Notes under the pieces: generated by a model | The model's database searches: none | Told to the model about the DNA's origin: nothing | Seen by the model: the letters and a program-made list of their open reading frames with translations, nothing else | Assembly: GCF_000337095.1 (NCBI RefSeq) | Contig: NZ_AOIV01000021.1 | Span: 74,082-138,081 of the forward strand | From: Halogeometricum pallidum JCM 14848 | GTDB lineage: Archaea; Halobacteriota; Halobacteria; Halobacteriales; Haloferacaceae | Length of the DNA stretch: 64,000 bases | Direction of reading: 5' to 3' | In this document: positions 35,288 to 44,687 of the stretch, in pieces | How positions within the stretch are numbered: the first letter of the stretch is position 1 | How the letters are laid out: the number at the start of each line of letters is the position of its first letter | Made by a program: the position numbers and the translations under genes

Positions 35288-35920
35288 ATGAACACGCAGA
35301 TCACCTTCGTGCTCGACTCGTCGGGATCGATGAATTCGATCGCTGACGATACCAGAGGCGGTTTCAACGCATTTCTCGACGACCAGCGCGACGAAGCGGG
35401 CACGGCGACGGTCACCCTGTACGACTTCGATACGACTGTCGACCGGGTGTACGAGCGGTATCCTGTCGCCGACGCCCCGGAACTCGACGAGGAGAACTAC
35501 ACGCCGGGCGGGCAGACGGCGTTGTACGACGCCATCACCCGGGCCGTCGACGAGACTGGCAAGGACATCGCCGCAATCGAACCGGCCGAACACCCCGATA
35601 AGGTCATCATCGTGGTGCTGACCGACGGAAAGGAGAACGCCTCCGAGACACCCCTCGACGCCGTACGCGGCCGCATCGAACACCGTCAGGAGGCCAACGA
35701 CTGGGAGTTTCTCTTCATCGGCGCGAATCAGAACGCCGTCCTGACCGCCGAGGGAATGGGTATCGACCGGGACCGGTCGTTGACCATGGCGCACGACGGT
35801 GACGGAACCAGAGACGCCTACCGGTCGACGTCCGAAAATATCAGCGAAGCCCGCTCGCAGGGTTCGATGAGCGGTTTCGACGACGAAGACCGGAAGCGCC
35901 AGGAACGAACCGAGAGCTAA
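35288..35920 (+). CDS. von Willebrand factor type A domain protein
   Basis: This 210-residue protein is one VWA domain. The MIDAS metal site is DSSGSMNS near the N-terminus (Asp-x-Ser-x-Ser), Thr in GGQTALYD and Asp in VLTDGKENAS. There is no signal peptide or membrane segment, so it is cytoplasmic. The Ser/Asp-rich end (RSQGSMSGFDDEDRKRQE) is disordered. VWA proteins usually bind partners through the metal site; no obvious partner such as a MoxR ATPase lies nearby. Confidence 0.87.
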   Translation: MNTQITFVLDSSGSMNSIADDTRGGFNAFLDDQRDEAGTATVTLYDFDTTVDRVYERYPVADAPELDEENYTPGGQTALYDAITRAVDETGKDIAAIEPAEHPDKVIIVVLTDGKENASETPLDAVRGRIEHRQEANDWEFLFIGANQNAVLTAEGMGIDRDRSLTMAHDGDGTRDAYRSTSENISEARSQGSMSGFDDEDRKRQERTES

Positions 35921-36354
35921 TCTCGGGAGACGCAGTCTGAGGCCGTCGTCTCGGAAACAGTCGAGTGAGTCGTGAGTTTCGGCATCTGCGGCTCTGTTGA
36001 GTCTCATAGCGACAGAGGATTTGTTGGGTCCGTGCCACCCTTGGACGACAATAGACGAACTGCGAGAGCTTGCTGATGAGATGCCAGGGACGCAACGCCC
36101 GCGCTGGGAAACTGAATTTGACGTAGAGATATTCCGGGACGAATAGCCGGATTCACCAGCTTGTATGGTTTCTGATCAGTATGCATGGGTCTACCGAATA
36201 GCTGTTTCACGCATACCGAGCGGCTAGGTTCAGTGCGGCCTACATCGGATGAGCACGGTATTGCGCGTGGATTCGGATCGAGAACCCAGCGGGTGGGTAC
36301 GCCCGTGGTCAGTCACCGACATCCGGCGTGCTGGCCTGCCTTTCACCGCGGCTC
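35921..36354. other. intergenic region with a coding remnant
   Basis: At 36051-36147 the forward frame reads WTTIDELRELADEMPGTQRP, RWETEFDVEIFRDE and stop, a convincing C-terminal fragment of an unidentified haloarchaeal protein. The phrase ggctctgttgagtctcatag just before it resembles haloarchaeal IS ends. No complete gene is supported. Confidence 0.45.
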
Positions 36355-37722
36355 TCAATCGTTCATATCGTCTCTGGCGTGAATCTTGGCCTGTTCGCGA
36401 GCGCTGGGATTGACTGACTCCTTGAACGGAACCTTCGCTACCGTCGCATACACGGGTTCGCCAGCTTCATCTGCGTACTCGTCCGGAAGGTGGACTTCGA
36501 ACTCCACGTCGACGTCCGCGTCGTATATCGAGTCGTTGAGCGGAACGTCGATCGCGGCCTGCAGTTTCGCCGCCGGTACGAATGCGAGGGCGAGATTGGT
36601 CTCGAGACCCGGATTCCACCACGCCGACGTCACGTAGCCACACTCGTCGCCGGTCTCCGGATCCGAGACGATCCAGAAGTCGGGGGCGTAGTCCTTGATC
36701 GGGTCGCCGGCCATCTTGAGGCCGACCAGCTTGTGCGTGAACGGGAACTCACCGTTCTCGATGACTTCCTGCTGGCGTTCCAGTTCGGTCTTGCCGATGT
36801 AGTCCGCGTCCTTATCGTCGGGAACCTGAAAGCCGAGGTTGACCTGGAACGGCGACGTCTGGTCGTCCATGTCCTGTCCCAGCGACATGATTCCGGCAGC
36901 GATACGTCGTTGATGGGAGATTCCCGTCGCGGCACCGCCGTGGGCTTCGACCGTTTCGAGGACTGGGTTCCACACTGCTTCGGCGTTCGTCGTCGCATCA
37001 CGGACGTAGATCTCGAATCCCGCCTCACCGGAGAAGCCGGTCTGACTCACCAGCACCGGGATGTCGTTGACCGTGGCTTCCATCAGCCCGTAGTACGGGA
37101 TGTCCTCGATCACATCTCCGATGAGTTCCTCCATCACGTCCGGCGATTTCGGGCCCTGGACTTGCATCGGCGAGACGTCGATCTCGTCGATGTCGACCTC
37201 GAGATCGGAGTTGACCGAGACCCCTTGCAGCCACTGTTTCAGGTCGGCGTCTGCGATGGAGAACCAGAACTCGTCGTCGGCGAGCCGTAACAGGACGAAG
37301 TCGTTGAGGATACCGCCGTCCTGGTTGCAGCAGATGGCGTACTTCCCGCGCATCGGCTCGATCTCGGTCGCGTCTCGCGTGATGACGTAGTTGACGAACG
37401 CCTCGGCATCGGGCCCCTCGACGCGAATCTGACGCTCGACCGCGACGTCCATCAGCGTCACCTCGTTGACCAGCATATCGTACTCGGCGTCCAACCCGCC
37501 TTCGTCGGGGTCGATGTACGCCCGCGGGTGGTACATGTGATTGTAGACCGTCGCTAGCCGACATCCCGCCTCGACGGAGAGATGCCAGAACGGCGACTGC
37601 CGAACGCGAGTCGATATCAGCAGGTCGACGTCTGCGTCGCCTGTCTGACGGAGATTTCTGGAGATGGTGCGATCCGATTGGTCCACGTCGGGGTGGTTCG
37701 AATAGTGTTGATTGTTCGTCAT
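36355..37722 (-). CDS. aminomethyltransferase-family protein, DmdA/GcvT-like
   Basis: The protein has 455 residues. After a polar N-terminus, TVYNHMYHPRAYIDPDEGGL, LMDVAVERQIRVEGPDAEAF and the C-terminal GISHQRRIAAGIMSLGQDMD follow the folate-dependent GcvT fold. The VYNHM and DVAVERQ segments point to the DMSP demethylase (DmdA) branch rather than glycine-cleavage T protein. DmdA moves a methyl group from DMSP to tetrahydrofolate; many DmdA-like proteins have other substrates, so specificity is open. No glycine-cleavage H or P genes are nearby. The ATG at 37722 gives MTNNQHYSNHPD. Confidence 0.72.
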   Translation of the reverse strand: MTNNQHYSNHPDVDQSDRTISRNLRQTGDADVDLLISTRVRQSPFWHLSVEAGCRLATVYNHMYHPRAYIDPDEGGLDAEYDMLVNEVTLMDVAVERQIRVEGPDAEAFVNYVITRDATEIEPMRGKYAICCNQDGGILNDFVLLRLADDEFWFSIADADLKQWLQGVSVNSDLEVDIDEIDVSPMQVQGPKSPDVMEELIGDVIEDIPYYGLMEATVNDIPVLVSQTGFSGEAGFEIYVRDATTNAEAVWNPVLETVEAHGGAATGISHQRRIAAGIMSLGQDMDDQTSPFQVNLGFQVPDDKDADYIGKTELERQQEVIENGEFPFTHKLVGLKMAGDPIKDYAPDFWIVSDPETGDECGYVTSAWWNPGLETNLALAFVPAAKLQAAIDVPLNDSIYDADVDVEFEVHLPDEYADEAGEPVYATVAKVPFKESVNPSAREQAKIHARDDMND

Positions 37723-38157
37723 TGTCGATCTACTCCGGTGATCCAGCGCACTGTCCGAATAGCGCCGTCCAGATACGACTGAACCGACTGGCGTTGAATG
37801 CCGGGGTGACACCAACGGGGAGATATGCTTGTGGTTCGGTAGCTCTGGCTCGGTCGACACCATTGTGCGCTTGTGCCATACCACATAATCCCATACCCGT
37901 GACCGTATCGCTCTGTATCTTATATGAATAACCCAGTTAAATAGGGGTGAGGGATTCCGCGTCTCCTGACTCCTTCCGTCCGTCGTTCGACTGGTGCGGT
38001 CGGAGCAACAAGGGGGAGAATTGTCAGGCTCCTCTTTCTCTCTCGCCCCCCTCCACGGCGCGAGGTTAGTATGAAATTATCATGAATAAGGCTATCTCCG
38101 ATCGAGTCAATTGATTCACATAGGAAGTCACCGGGTGGCCTCTGAAGGAGAACGCAT
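37723..38157. other. divergent intergenic region
   Basis: The 435-bp gap between the DmdA-like gene and the FG-GAP gene holds no ORF I can support. It contains AT-rich stretches (tatcttatatgaataaccca, 37917-37936; agtatgaaattatcatgaat, 38068-38087) suitable as promoters for the two divergent genes. Confidence 0.4.
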
Positions 38158-39771
38158 ATGCAAAACAGAACCGATACAACGTCAATCGCCCCGGCAGGGA
38201 ACCGCTCCCGCCGTCGGACGCTCAAAACGCTCGGCGTCCTCGGCGTCGCGAGTGTCGTCGGAAGCGGGACGGCTCTCGGCGCCCAACTCGATACGCTCGT
38301 CGCCGCCGACCGCCTCACCGAGGTTCAGGCCGCCCAACTGTTCACCCAGGTCGAGAAGCTCACCGCCAGCAACGCCGTTGGTGGCGACAACTTCGGCTAT
38401 TCGGTGTCGGTGAGCGGCGACGGAAACACGGCGCTCGTCGGAGCCCGTCAAGACGACGACGCTGGCCCTAGCTCGGGGTCGGCGTACGTCTACGACCTCA
38501 CCCGGGACCCGCCGGCCGAGACGAAACTCACCGCCAGCGACGCCGCCATGTTTGATTTCTTCGGCTATTCGGTGTCGATGAGCGACGACGGAACCACCGC
38601 CCTGGTCGGAGCTTATCTGGACGACGACGCTGGACTCCAGTCGGGCACAGTGTACGTCTACGACCTCACCCAGGATCCGCCGGCCGAGACGAAACTCACC
38701 GCCAGCGATGGCGCCGCTGGCGATATCTTCGGCCATTCGGTGTCGGTGAGCAGCGACGGAAACACGGCGCTCGTCGGAGCCCGTCAAGACGACGACGCTG
38801 GCCCTAGCTCGGGGTCTGCGTACGTCTACGACTTGACCCAGGACCCGCCGACCGAGACGAAACTCACCGCCAGCGACGCTGCCGCCGGCGATTTCTTTGG
38901 TGACCCGGTGTCGGTGAGCGGCGACGGAAGTACAGCGCTCGTGGGGGCGTCCCACGACGGCGACGCTGGTAGTGGCTCGGGGGCGGCATACGTCTACGAT
39001 CTGACCCAGAATCCGCCGGGCGAGGCGAAACTCACCGCCAGCGACGCCACCAACGGCGAAAACTTCGGTCGGTCGGTGTCGATCAGCGACGACGGAACCA
39101 CCGCCCTCGTGGGGGCTCACTGGGGCGCCGCAGAGGGTTCTCGGTTGGGCTCGGCATACGTCTACGACCTCACCCAGGGCCCGCCGGCCGAGACGAAGCT
39201 CACCGCCAGTGATGCCGTCGCCAACGATTTCTTCGGCCATTCGGTGTCGATGAGCGGCGATGGAAGAACAGCGCTCATCGGAGCCTCTCGAGACGACGAC
39301 GCTGGCAGTAGCTCGGGCTCAGCGTACGTCTACGACCTCATCCAGGACCCGCCGGCCGAGACGAAACTCACCGCCAGCGACGGCGCCGCCAACGATTTCT
39401 TCGGCCATTCGGTGTCGATAAGCGGCGACGGGAGCACGGCGCTCGTCGGAGCTTATTCAGACGACGACGCTGGCCCTGACTCGGGGTCGGCGTACGTGTT
39501 CGAGCTGAAACTGTCGGAGGTGTTCCCGGAGCCGATCGTCCTGAAGAGTGGGAAGGTGGTCGCTCCCCAGGATCTCGACGATGACGGGCTCTACGAGGAC
39601 CTCGACGGCGATGGCGACGTCGACGGCCAGGATGTCTCGTACTTGACGCAACTGGAGAACGCCCAACGGAAAGGAGAGATTCAGCTCACTGACGCGCAGG
39701 TGGCCGCATTGGACTTCAACGGCGACGGGGAGTTCACCAAGAAGGACATCGCCGCCTACAGCAAGCGGTAG
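38158..39771 (+). CDS. Tat-exported seven-repeat FG-GAP protein with dockerin-like C-terminus
   Basis: The protein has 537 residues. The N-terminus carries a twin-arginine signal ([20 protein letters not shown], cleavage after about residue 40). Residues 67-458 are seven tandem 56-residue units, each beginning KLTAS and containing [12 protein letters not shown] then TALVGA and YVYDL. Seven such units predict a complete beta-propeller like integrin/FG-GAP domains. Residues about 470-537 contain [16 protein letters not shown] and [16 protein letters not shown], two EF-hand-like calcium loops of dockerin type I form. Likely extracellular, probably a binding protein; ligand unknown. Confidence 0.85.
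   Translation: MQNRTDTTSIAPAGNRSRRRTLKTLGVLGVASVVGSGTALGAQLDTLVAADRLTEVQAAQLFTQVEKLTASNAVGGDNFGYSVSVSGDGNTALVGARQDDDAGPSSGSAYVYDLTRDPPAETKLTASDAAMFDFFGYSVSMSDDGTTALVGAYLDDDAGLQSGTVYVYDLTQDPPAETKLTASDGAAGDIFGHSVSVSSDGNTALVGARQDDDAGPSSGSAYVYDLTQDPPTETKLTASDAAAGDFFGDPVSVSGDGSTALVGASHDGDAGSGSGAAYVYDLTQNPPGEAKLTASDATNGENFGRSVSISDDGTTALVGAHWGAAEGSRLGSAYVYDLTQGPPAETKLTASDAVANDFFGHSVSMSGDGRTALIGASRDDDAGSSSGSAYVYDLIQDPPAETKLTASDGAANDFFGHSVSISGDGSTALVGAYSDDDAGPDSGSAYVFELKLSEVFPEPIVLKSGKVVAPQDLDDDGLYEDLDGDGDVDGQDVSYLTQLENAQRKGEIQLTDAQVAALDFNGDGEFTKKDIAAYSKR
38356..39531 (+). repeat. seven in-frame 168-bp tandem repeats
   Basis: Units begin at 38356, 38524, 38692, 38860, 39028, 39196 and 39364, all exactly 168 bp with no insertion or deletion. 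Units 1 and 3 share long identical stretches (for example gctcgtcggagcccgtcaag), showing recent duplication or gene conversion. Confidence 0.9.
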
Positions 39772-39921
39772 GCCCCGTAGAACCTCCGATTGGAGCAGGG
39801 GATCCGTGAAGCCCCTGTTACGTGTTGGACGGTCCGGCCGGTGAATTCGTCGATACGTCTTTGACGGGCTCCGGGTCTGTACGTGTCTCCCTCCCGAAAT
39901 CGGTATTTCACACGCCGCCGC

Positions 39922-40341
39922 TCACCGGGCGACGATGACCGGAATGGGTGATTGGCGGACCACCTTCTGGGCGACGTTCCCGACGACCAGTCGATCGACT
40001 AACGAACCGCTGTGGCTCCCAAGTACGATCGCATCGAAGTCGTCGGCTCTGTTCAGAATCGCCCGGGCCGGATGACCCATCTGAACCTCGGTGGTGATCT
40101 GGGCATCGTACTCGGCGGCGAGTTCCCGGGCGCCCTCGAATACCGCCTTCGAGTGTTCTTCGGCGGCTTCTTCGATATCCTCCTCGAGGGCGAGTGCCGT
40201 GGCTGCGCCCCCCATCAGAGACGGTTCGCCCACGACGTGTAAGACCGTGATCGCCGCCTCGGGATGGTTCTCGAGAGCGTACTCGAGCGCTCGCCGGGCC
40301 ATCTCCGAATCGTCCATCGGGACGAGAATCCGTGATATCAT
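39922..40341 (-). CDS. universal stress protein (UspA family)
   Basis: This 139-residue protein begins MISRILVPMDDSEMARRALE and ends with the ATP-binding signature GSHSGSLVDRLVVGNVAQKV then VRQSPIPVIVAR (G-2x-G-9x-G-S/T form in part). The ATG at 40341 starts the domain; a longer upstream frame has no protein character. Soluble, probably an ATP-binding dimer; the exact role in stress is unknown. Confidence 0.9.
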   Translation of the reverse strand: MISRILVPMDDSEMARRALEYALENHPEAAITVLHVVGEPSLMGGAATALALEEDIEEAAEEHSKAVFEGARELAAEYDAQITTEVQMGHPARAILNRADDFDAIVLGSHSGSLVDRLVVGNVAQKVVRQSPIPVIVAR

Positions 40342-40536
40342 ATTTAGACTACGGCCAGGAGGTGCATAAAATGGACACTCGCTCGTCTCGGGGGTACGTG
40401 TCGAACCGGCACCGGCTGTTGGACTCACCCGCGATAAGACGAGCAGTCGCTGAAGGATCCGTTTGCGTCGAGTCCGAGACTCGAATCCGCGGCCAAAACC
40501 CCTCCGAGAGCCCGTTCGGACCAGGTGCCGGAATAC

Positions 40537-41208
40537 TCACTCGACCCACTCAGTGACGTGCGGCGAACTGGCGATGACGCCGTCGACGCCGCGCCGTTGG
40601 AGCGCCCACGCCCCGAGTCGTGAGTCGACAGTCCACGCGTTCACGGTCATCCCCGCCCTATGGGCATTCTCTACGACGTCCGTCAGGAGACAAAGCCACG
40701 CGTTCGGGTGGACGTACGCGCACTCGAGGTCGTTCGCGACGCCGAGGTCGTCGCCGGGCCGCAGACCGAGCACGTACGCCAATTCGACGCCGGCGTCGTC
40801 GTCCGCGTGAACCCGACGGATTGCGTCGGCGTCGAACGAGGAGACGATGACCTCGTGCTCGACTGACCGGGCGACCTCGAGGGCTCGCTCGACGGTATTC
40901 GGGTCTTTGAGTTCGAGGTTCACCCCGGTGTCGGGCGGAATCGCATCGAGGACGGCTCGGAGCGTCTGGACGCCCTCGCCGTCGTGAACGTCGAGGCCGG
41001 AGAGTTCCGTCGCGGTCAGGTCGTCGATGCTCGTCACGCCGTCAACCGCGATGTCGACGAGGGGGTCGTGCACGACCACCAGTTCGCCCGAGGCACAACC
41101 TCGAACGTCGATTTCGATCATGTCGGCGTGGGGGACCGCCTGTTCGACGGCCGCGACGGTGTTCGCAGAGTACTGGCCGTCGAACCCTCGGTGGGCGATG
41201 AGACGCAT
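40537..41208 (-). CDS. glycerophosphodiester phosphodiesterase
   Basis: This 223-residue TIM-barrel enzyme carries MRLIAHRGFDGQYSANTVAA with the first catalytic His and Arg, MIEIDVRG with metal-binding Glu and Asp, and VVVHDPLVD with the second His. The later VNLELKD and the ending NAWTVD...VDGVIASSP complete the GDPD pattern. It cleaves glycerophosphodiesters to glycerol-3-phosphate and an alcohol. Soluble form without signal peptide. Confidence 0.92.
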   Translation of the reverse strand: MRLIAHRGFDGQYSANTVAAVEQAVPHADMIEIDVRGCASGELVVVHDPLVDIAVDGVTSIDDLTATELSGLDVHDGEGVQTLRAVLDAIPPDTGVNLELKDPNTVERALEVARSVEHEVIVSSFDADAIRRVHADDDAGVELAYVLGLRPGDDLGVANDLECAYVHPNAWLCLLTDVVENAHRAGMTVNAWTVDSRLGAWALQRRGVDGVIASSPHVTEWVE

Positions 41209-42339
41209 CGGTCGCTCGCGGATTTGCGGGGGGCGCCGAAATGGGTTCGGGCCCCGGCGAACGTAAGCCGAAGAACGCAGTGACCCCAGCAGATAGTTCC
41301 AGCCCTCTCCCCTCTCCGTTCGACAGGCAAGTTCGAGTCGACCCCGCGGAGCGACAACCTGACATATCAACGCTCCAGCAGTGAAAAGCGGGGTGGAAAA
41401 CGGCGTACACCCCCAGATTCACCGGAATGTGGGCTACGCTGTGCGGTGTAGGGGGCGTCGCGGTGGGTCCCGACCGGGTGATGGCGTTCGACTCGAACTG
41501 GGGGTTGTCGGAATTCGTATTCGGGCGTTTCGCTGGTTCTCGCGTCGATGTAGAACAGTTGGTCGCGGTGCGCGACCACGAGTTGGCTGTCGGCGACGAT
41601 TGCTAAAATCAGGATTCCGGCGATACACCCCACTAACGAGGGGGTGTACCGGGGTTTTAGAATTCGAATCGATGGGACTAGAATCCGGCTTCGGTGAGAT
41701 TGCGTGTTCGAGTAGAGCTCGATATTAGCCCTTACTGGCCGTCTCTGTGCCGAATTCTCCGAATGCGGGTTGTGCCGTGCGTGGCGAATACAGGTGTGTG
41801 TGGACGTCGATAGCCGGGGTGAATCTACACCCTGTACACGGTACTCCCTCCGGGAACCGGTGTCGCTGTACGCTCCTGAAACTCGAATTTAGCGGCCTCG
41901 TACCAACGAAGCGCTGTTTCAGAGGGGTGTACGCCGAAATCGACGAGGGAAAGTGTCAGATTCGGCAGATGAACGTACTCACTCGCATCACCGGTTGTCG
42001 ACCGTGATCGACGAGGGGTCTAGCAGTCAGGTAGCAGGCTACAGAACGAACATCTAACGTGTGAGTCGCAAGCACGAAACGGAAGTGCGGCGGTTAGGGA
42101 TTCGGGCGTGAGGCACGAACACCAATATCCTATTAAGTTCTCTAAAAAACTGGTTGTGAGTTCTTTCTGTTTGTCTATTTTGTTACCGTTTATCTTGAGT
42201 CAATAACCGCCCTTATGACGCTCACAAATCCTATTTACACGGTTATCACATCGTCTCACAGTATATCGTGTCTTCAGGAAGTAATACTAAATCATCAATC
42301 ATGTATATTTGGTTGCAGAAATAAGTAAGAACGACAGTC
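41209..42339. other. long gene-free region
   Basis: In 1.13 kb no convincing gene is found; frames of up to 126 codons lack acidic composition. The left half is GC-rich and holds the inverted-repeat element described separately. From about 42120 the DNA becomes AT-rich (ctctaaaaaactggttgtga) and probably contains the promoter of the following operon, for example atgtatatttgg (42300-42311), about 30-40 bp before the ATG at 42340. Confidence 0.5.
41401..41936. mobile_element. candidate MITE-like element with 13-bp terminal inverted repeats
   Basis: CGGCGTACACCCC (41401-41413) is the exact reverse complement of GGGGTGTACGCCG (41924-41936), and a partial internal copy ggggtgtacc lies at 41641-41650. 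The enclosed 536 bp codes for nothing recognisable. Size and ends suit a small non-autonomous element; no clear target duplication is seen (only aaa on both sides). Confidence 0.35.
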
Positions 42340-44670
42340 ATGCCAACTGTATCACCACAGGGACCAGTATACACCGGAGGAATGGAGGAGTTCGTCGTCA
42401 CCGACGCCGGCAACTCGTACCGTCTGTTCTACCTCCCGGACGTAATGAATCCAGCGTTGAACGAGGCGGGAGAACCGATGTGGTTCTACTGGATGATGAA
42501 CGAGGTTCGCATCGCCCGGGATCCCGTCTCAAGCGACTACAAGTTCCACCTCACAAAGTTCGCGGGCGTCACGAGTGAATCCACACACGTCGGCGTTGAG
42601 GGCGACGAAGAAGTCGCAGGCGGAGTACTCAGCGTCACGACGACCGGCGCGCCTCCGATAGAGATTCTACAGAAGTCCCAACAGCAACTGATCGAGAAGT
42701 TCAGCGGACGAGACGAGAGATACTGGGGCATCGCCTCGAACGCGACTCCGCAGTTCAGTCCGATTCCGCTCGCAAGCAGCTACACAGCTATCTCGAACCT
42801 CTCGCCGACAGCCAGCGAGGTGACTCCGACCGGTGGAGATGCCCCCGAAGACCGGAGCCTGATAACCGGGCCGCCGGTTCCCGAAGTTCGAATGTCGCGA
42901 CGAAACGGGAGCCTTCGGTTGGGAGAAGCTCGAAGCAGTCGCTCGAACCTCGACAAGTGGTACGCGCGGTTGGAGGGTGGCGGAAAGGCCTCCATCGACC
43001 CGGCCGGTGAGAACGCGTTTACCGGACTGCTCGGCTCGTACGTGACCGCAATTCTGTGGGACGGGTTCCACGACGCGTACGCACCGGTCTCCGTCCGGCG
43101 CGACGTCGAACTCATGGTCTGGAGTCCCCAGATACAGCTCACAATGAACGGGGAGTGGAGCCGCATCTTCAGCCACTTCTCCGCAGCAGCTCAGTCTCGG
43201 ACGTTCTTCAGTTCCAAGGCGATCCAAGCCGAGTGGGAGAACTTGGTAGTGAAAGGCGATATCCAAGTGCACCTTATCATCGACGGGACGGCACCCGACA
43301 GCGAGGAGATGCTCGAGATGGTTCGAGACCATCAAGAAGTCATCTTCGAGTCGTTCATGTCCCAGGCCAAGGAGGTCATCTTCGAGCCGCCGCCGAAAGT
43401 CGAACCCGCCGAAGCGAAAGGTGGGATCTTCGGATTCGGCGGTGGCTGGTCGGTCAAAGGCCAACTGGACACTCGGTTCGTCGAACTGAACTATACGGAG
43501 ACGATAGACCGGAAGTACCGCCTCCCCCACTCGGTGAGCAGTTCGCTCAAAGGGTTCTACAACGAGATAAACGCAGACCCGGAGGCGGCTGACAAGTACT
43601 TCAGTAACCTCTACCTCGACGACTACTTCCGGAAGGTCACGAGACTCGTCTCGCCGGTCGTCAACTGGCCGAGCGAATCCGAAGACCAAATCGGAGACCC
43701 CGTCGAGTACGCCTCGTGTCAGATCGGATATCCCGACACGAACGGAGAGATGCAGTGGACCGGAACGAAGTTCTACTCGCACGACGACGCCGAGTGGACG
43801 CCGGCGTTCTCGAAGAAATCCGAGGATGAGGTCCAGAATCCACCTGAGGGGTGGACGTCGGACAAGACGTACGTCAAGCGCCGTATCGGTATGCTCGAAC
43901 CGAAGGGCGAGAACGACTCTCCCTACATTCGGCAGTTCGTCGAAAAGGAGATCATCGAACTCGACGAGGGAGAGAACGGTACGCTGACGAACGACATCGA
44001 CTTGGAAGTGCGGGCGGATTCGGCCGGAAAGCTCGAAATCGGCCCCATGTTCCTCAACGTGATGTTGGAGAACAACCGGCAGTTCGTCGAAGTGACGATC
44101 AAGCCGGCCGGAGAGACGGACGAAGGAAACGAGCGGAACCCGACGAGGTTCTCGTTCCAGTTCTCCGACCAGGATACTCCCCGGTACCTCGAGCTGTACA
44201 CCGGACAGATGGATTTCGTCCCCGAGTACGAGTACAAAGTCCGCTGCGTGGAGCGAGGGACGTTCTCGCAGATCGGCCGCGAGTGGGAGGGCCCGTGGGT
44301 GAGAGAGGTCGGAAACGGGCCGATCATGATCTCGGTACCGAACCCCGAGAGTTCCGAACCACGGCTCCTCTCGATGGAAGAGTCCGCGATCCCGCCCGAG
44401 GAAGTCGGGAGCGACAAGGAAGCCGTCGACATCGAAGTCACGGCGCCGGACGGTGCTACGAAGCCCGGGTCGACGGCCTCACAACCAGGGAGTTCGACAA
44501 ACGAGCCCCAGAACCACTCGACGACCAGCGACGGCCAAGAGGCGGCGATGAAACCGAGGAGCCGTCATTCACACTCGAACGTCGACGCATCCGAGACGGA
44601 AGCGAGCGGTGAACGGACGTACGCAGAGCTGAAGACGATCGGCGGCTGGGGGACCGCCCGACCGGAGTGA
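42340..44670 (+). CDS. large protein A of a three-gene operon, unknown function
   Basis: This 776-residue protein has no signal peptide or membrane segment. Its N-terminal part (YRLFYLPDVMNPALNEAGEP and, after VRIARDPVSS, GGVLSVTTT) matches the start of the next gene product (VTYVLPDRPRITRDSAGRP, GGMLSFESS). A middle section has VELMVWSPQIQLTMNGEWSR then IFSHF, again paired in B (VTYGARSVGELHLRGSWADI). A glycine-rich GGIFGFGGGWSVKG segment is at about 365-380. A late beta-sandwich-like domain has YEYKVRCVERGTFSQIGREW and PIMISVP; a disordered polar tail follows from about 685. First gene, with a 17-nt gap to B. Not a recognised family. Confidence 0.8.
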   Translation: MPTVSPQGPVYTGGMEEFVVTDAGNSYRLFYLPDVMNPALNEAGEPMWFYWMMNEVRIARDPVSSDYKFHLTKFAGVTSESTHVGVEGDEEVAGGVLSVTTTGAPPIEILQKSQQQLIEKFSGRDERYWGIASNATPQFSPIPLASSYTAISNLSPTASEVTPTGGDAPEDRSLITGPPVPEVRMSRRNGSLRLGEARSSRSNLDKWYARLEGGGKASIDPAGENAFTGLLGSYVTAILWDGFHDAYAPVSVRRDVELMVWSPQIQLTMNGEWSRIFSHFSAAAQSRTFFSSKAIQAEWENLVVKGDIQVHLIIDGTAPDSEEMLEMVRDHQEVIFESFMSQAKEVIFEPPPKVEPAEAKGGIFGFGGGWSVKGQLDTRFVELNYTETIDRKYRLPHSVSSSLKGFYNEINADPEAADKYFSNLYLDDYFRKVTRLVSPVVNWPSESEDQIGDPVEYASCQIGYPDTNGEMQWTGTKFYSHDDAEWTPAFSKKSEDEVQNPPEGWTSDKTYVKRRIGMLEPKGENDSPYIRQFVEKEIIELDEGENGTLTNDIDLEVRADSAGKLEIGPMFLNVMLENNRQFVEVTIKPAGETDEGNERNPTRFSFQFSDQDTPRYLELYTGQMDFVPEYEYKVRCVERGTFSQIGREWEGPWVREVGNGPIMISVPNPESSEPRLLSMEESAIPPEEVGSDKEAVDIEVTAPDGATKPGSTASQPGSSTNEPQNHSTTSDGQEAAMKPRSRHSHSNVDASETEASGERTYAELKTIGGWGTARPE

Positions 44671-44687
44671 CCTGAGTGGAGTCACCC

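Noticed and set aside
38356..39531. regular repeats considered as CRISPR-like array
   Set aside because: The period is 168 bp, in frame, with all units coding for propeller blades; no short direct repeats with unique spacers occur anywhere in the window.
40455..40550. tRNA-like segment (GTCGAGT...ACTCGAC, frame VRDSNPRPKPLRE)
   Set aside because: A 7-bp complementary pair exists, but no T-arm or anticodon arm can be formed on either strand, so it is not a tRNA by inspection; a tRNAscan run would settle it.
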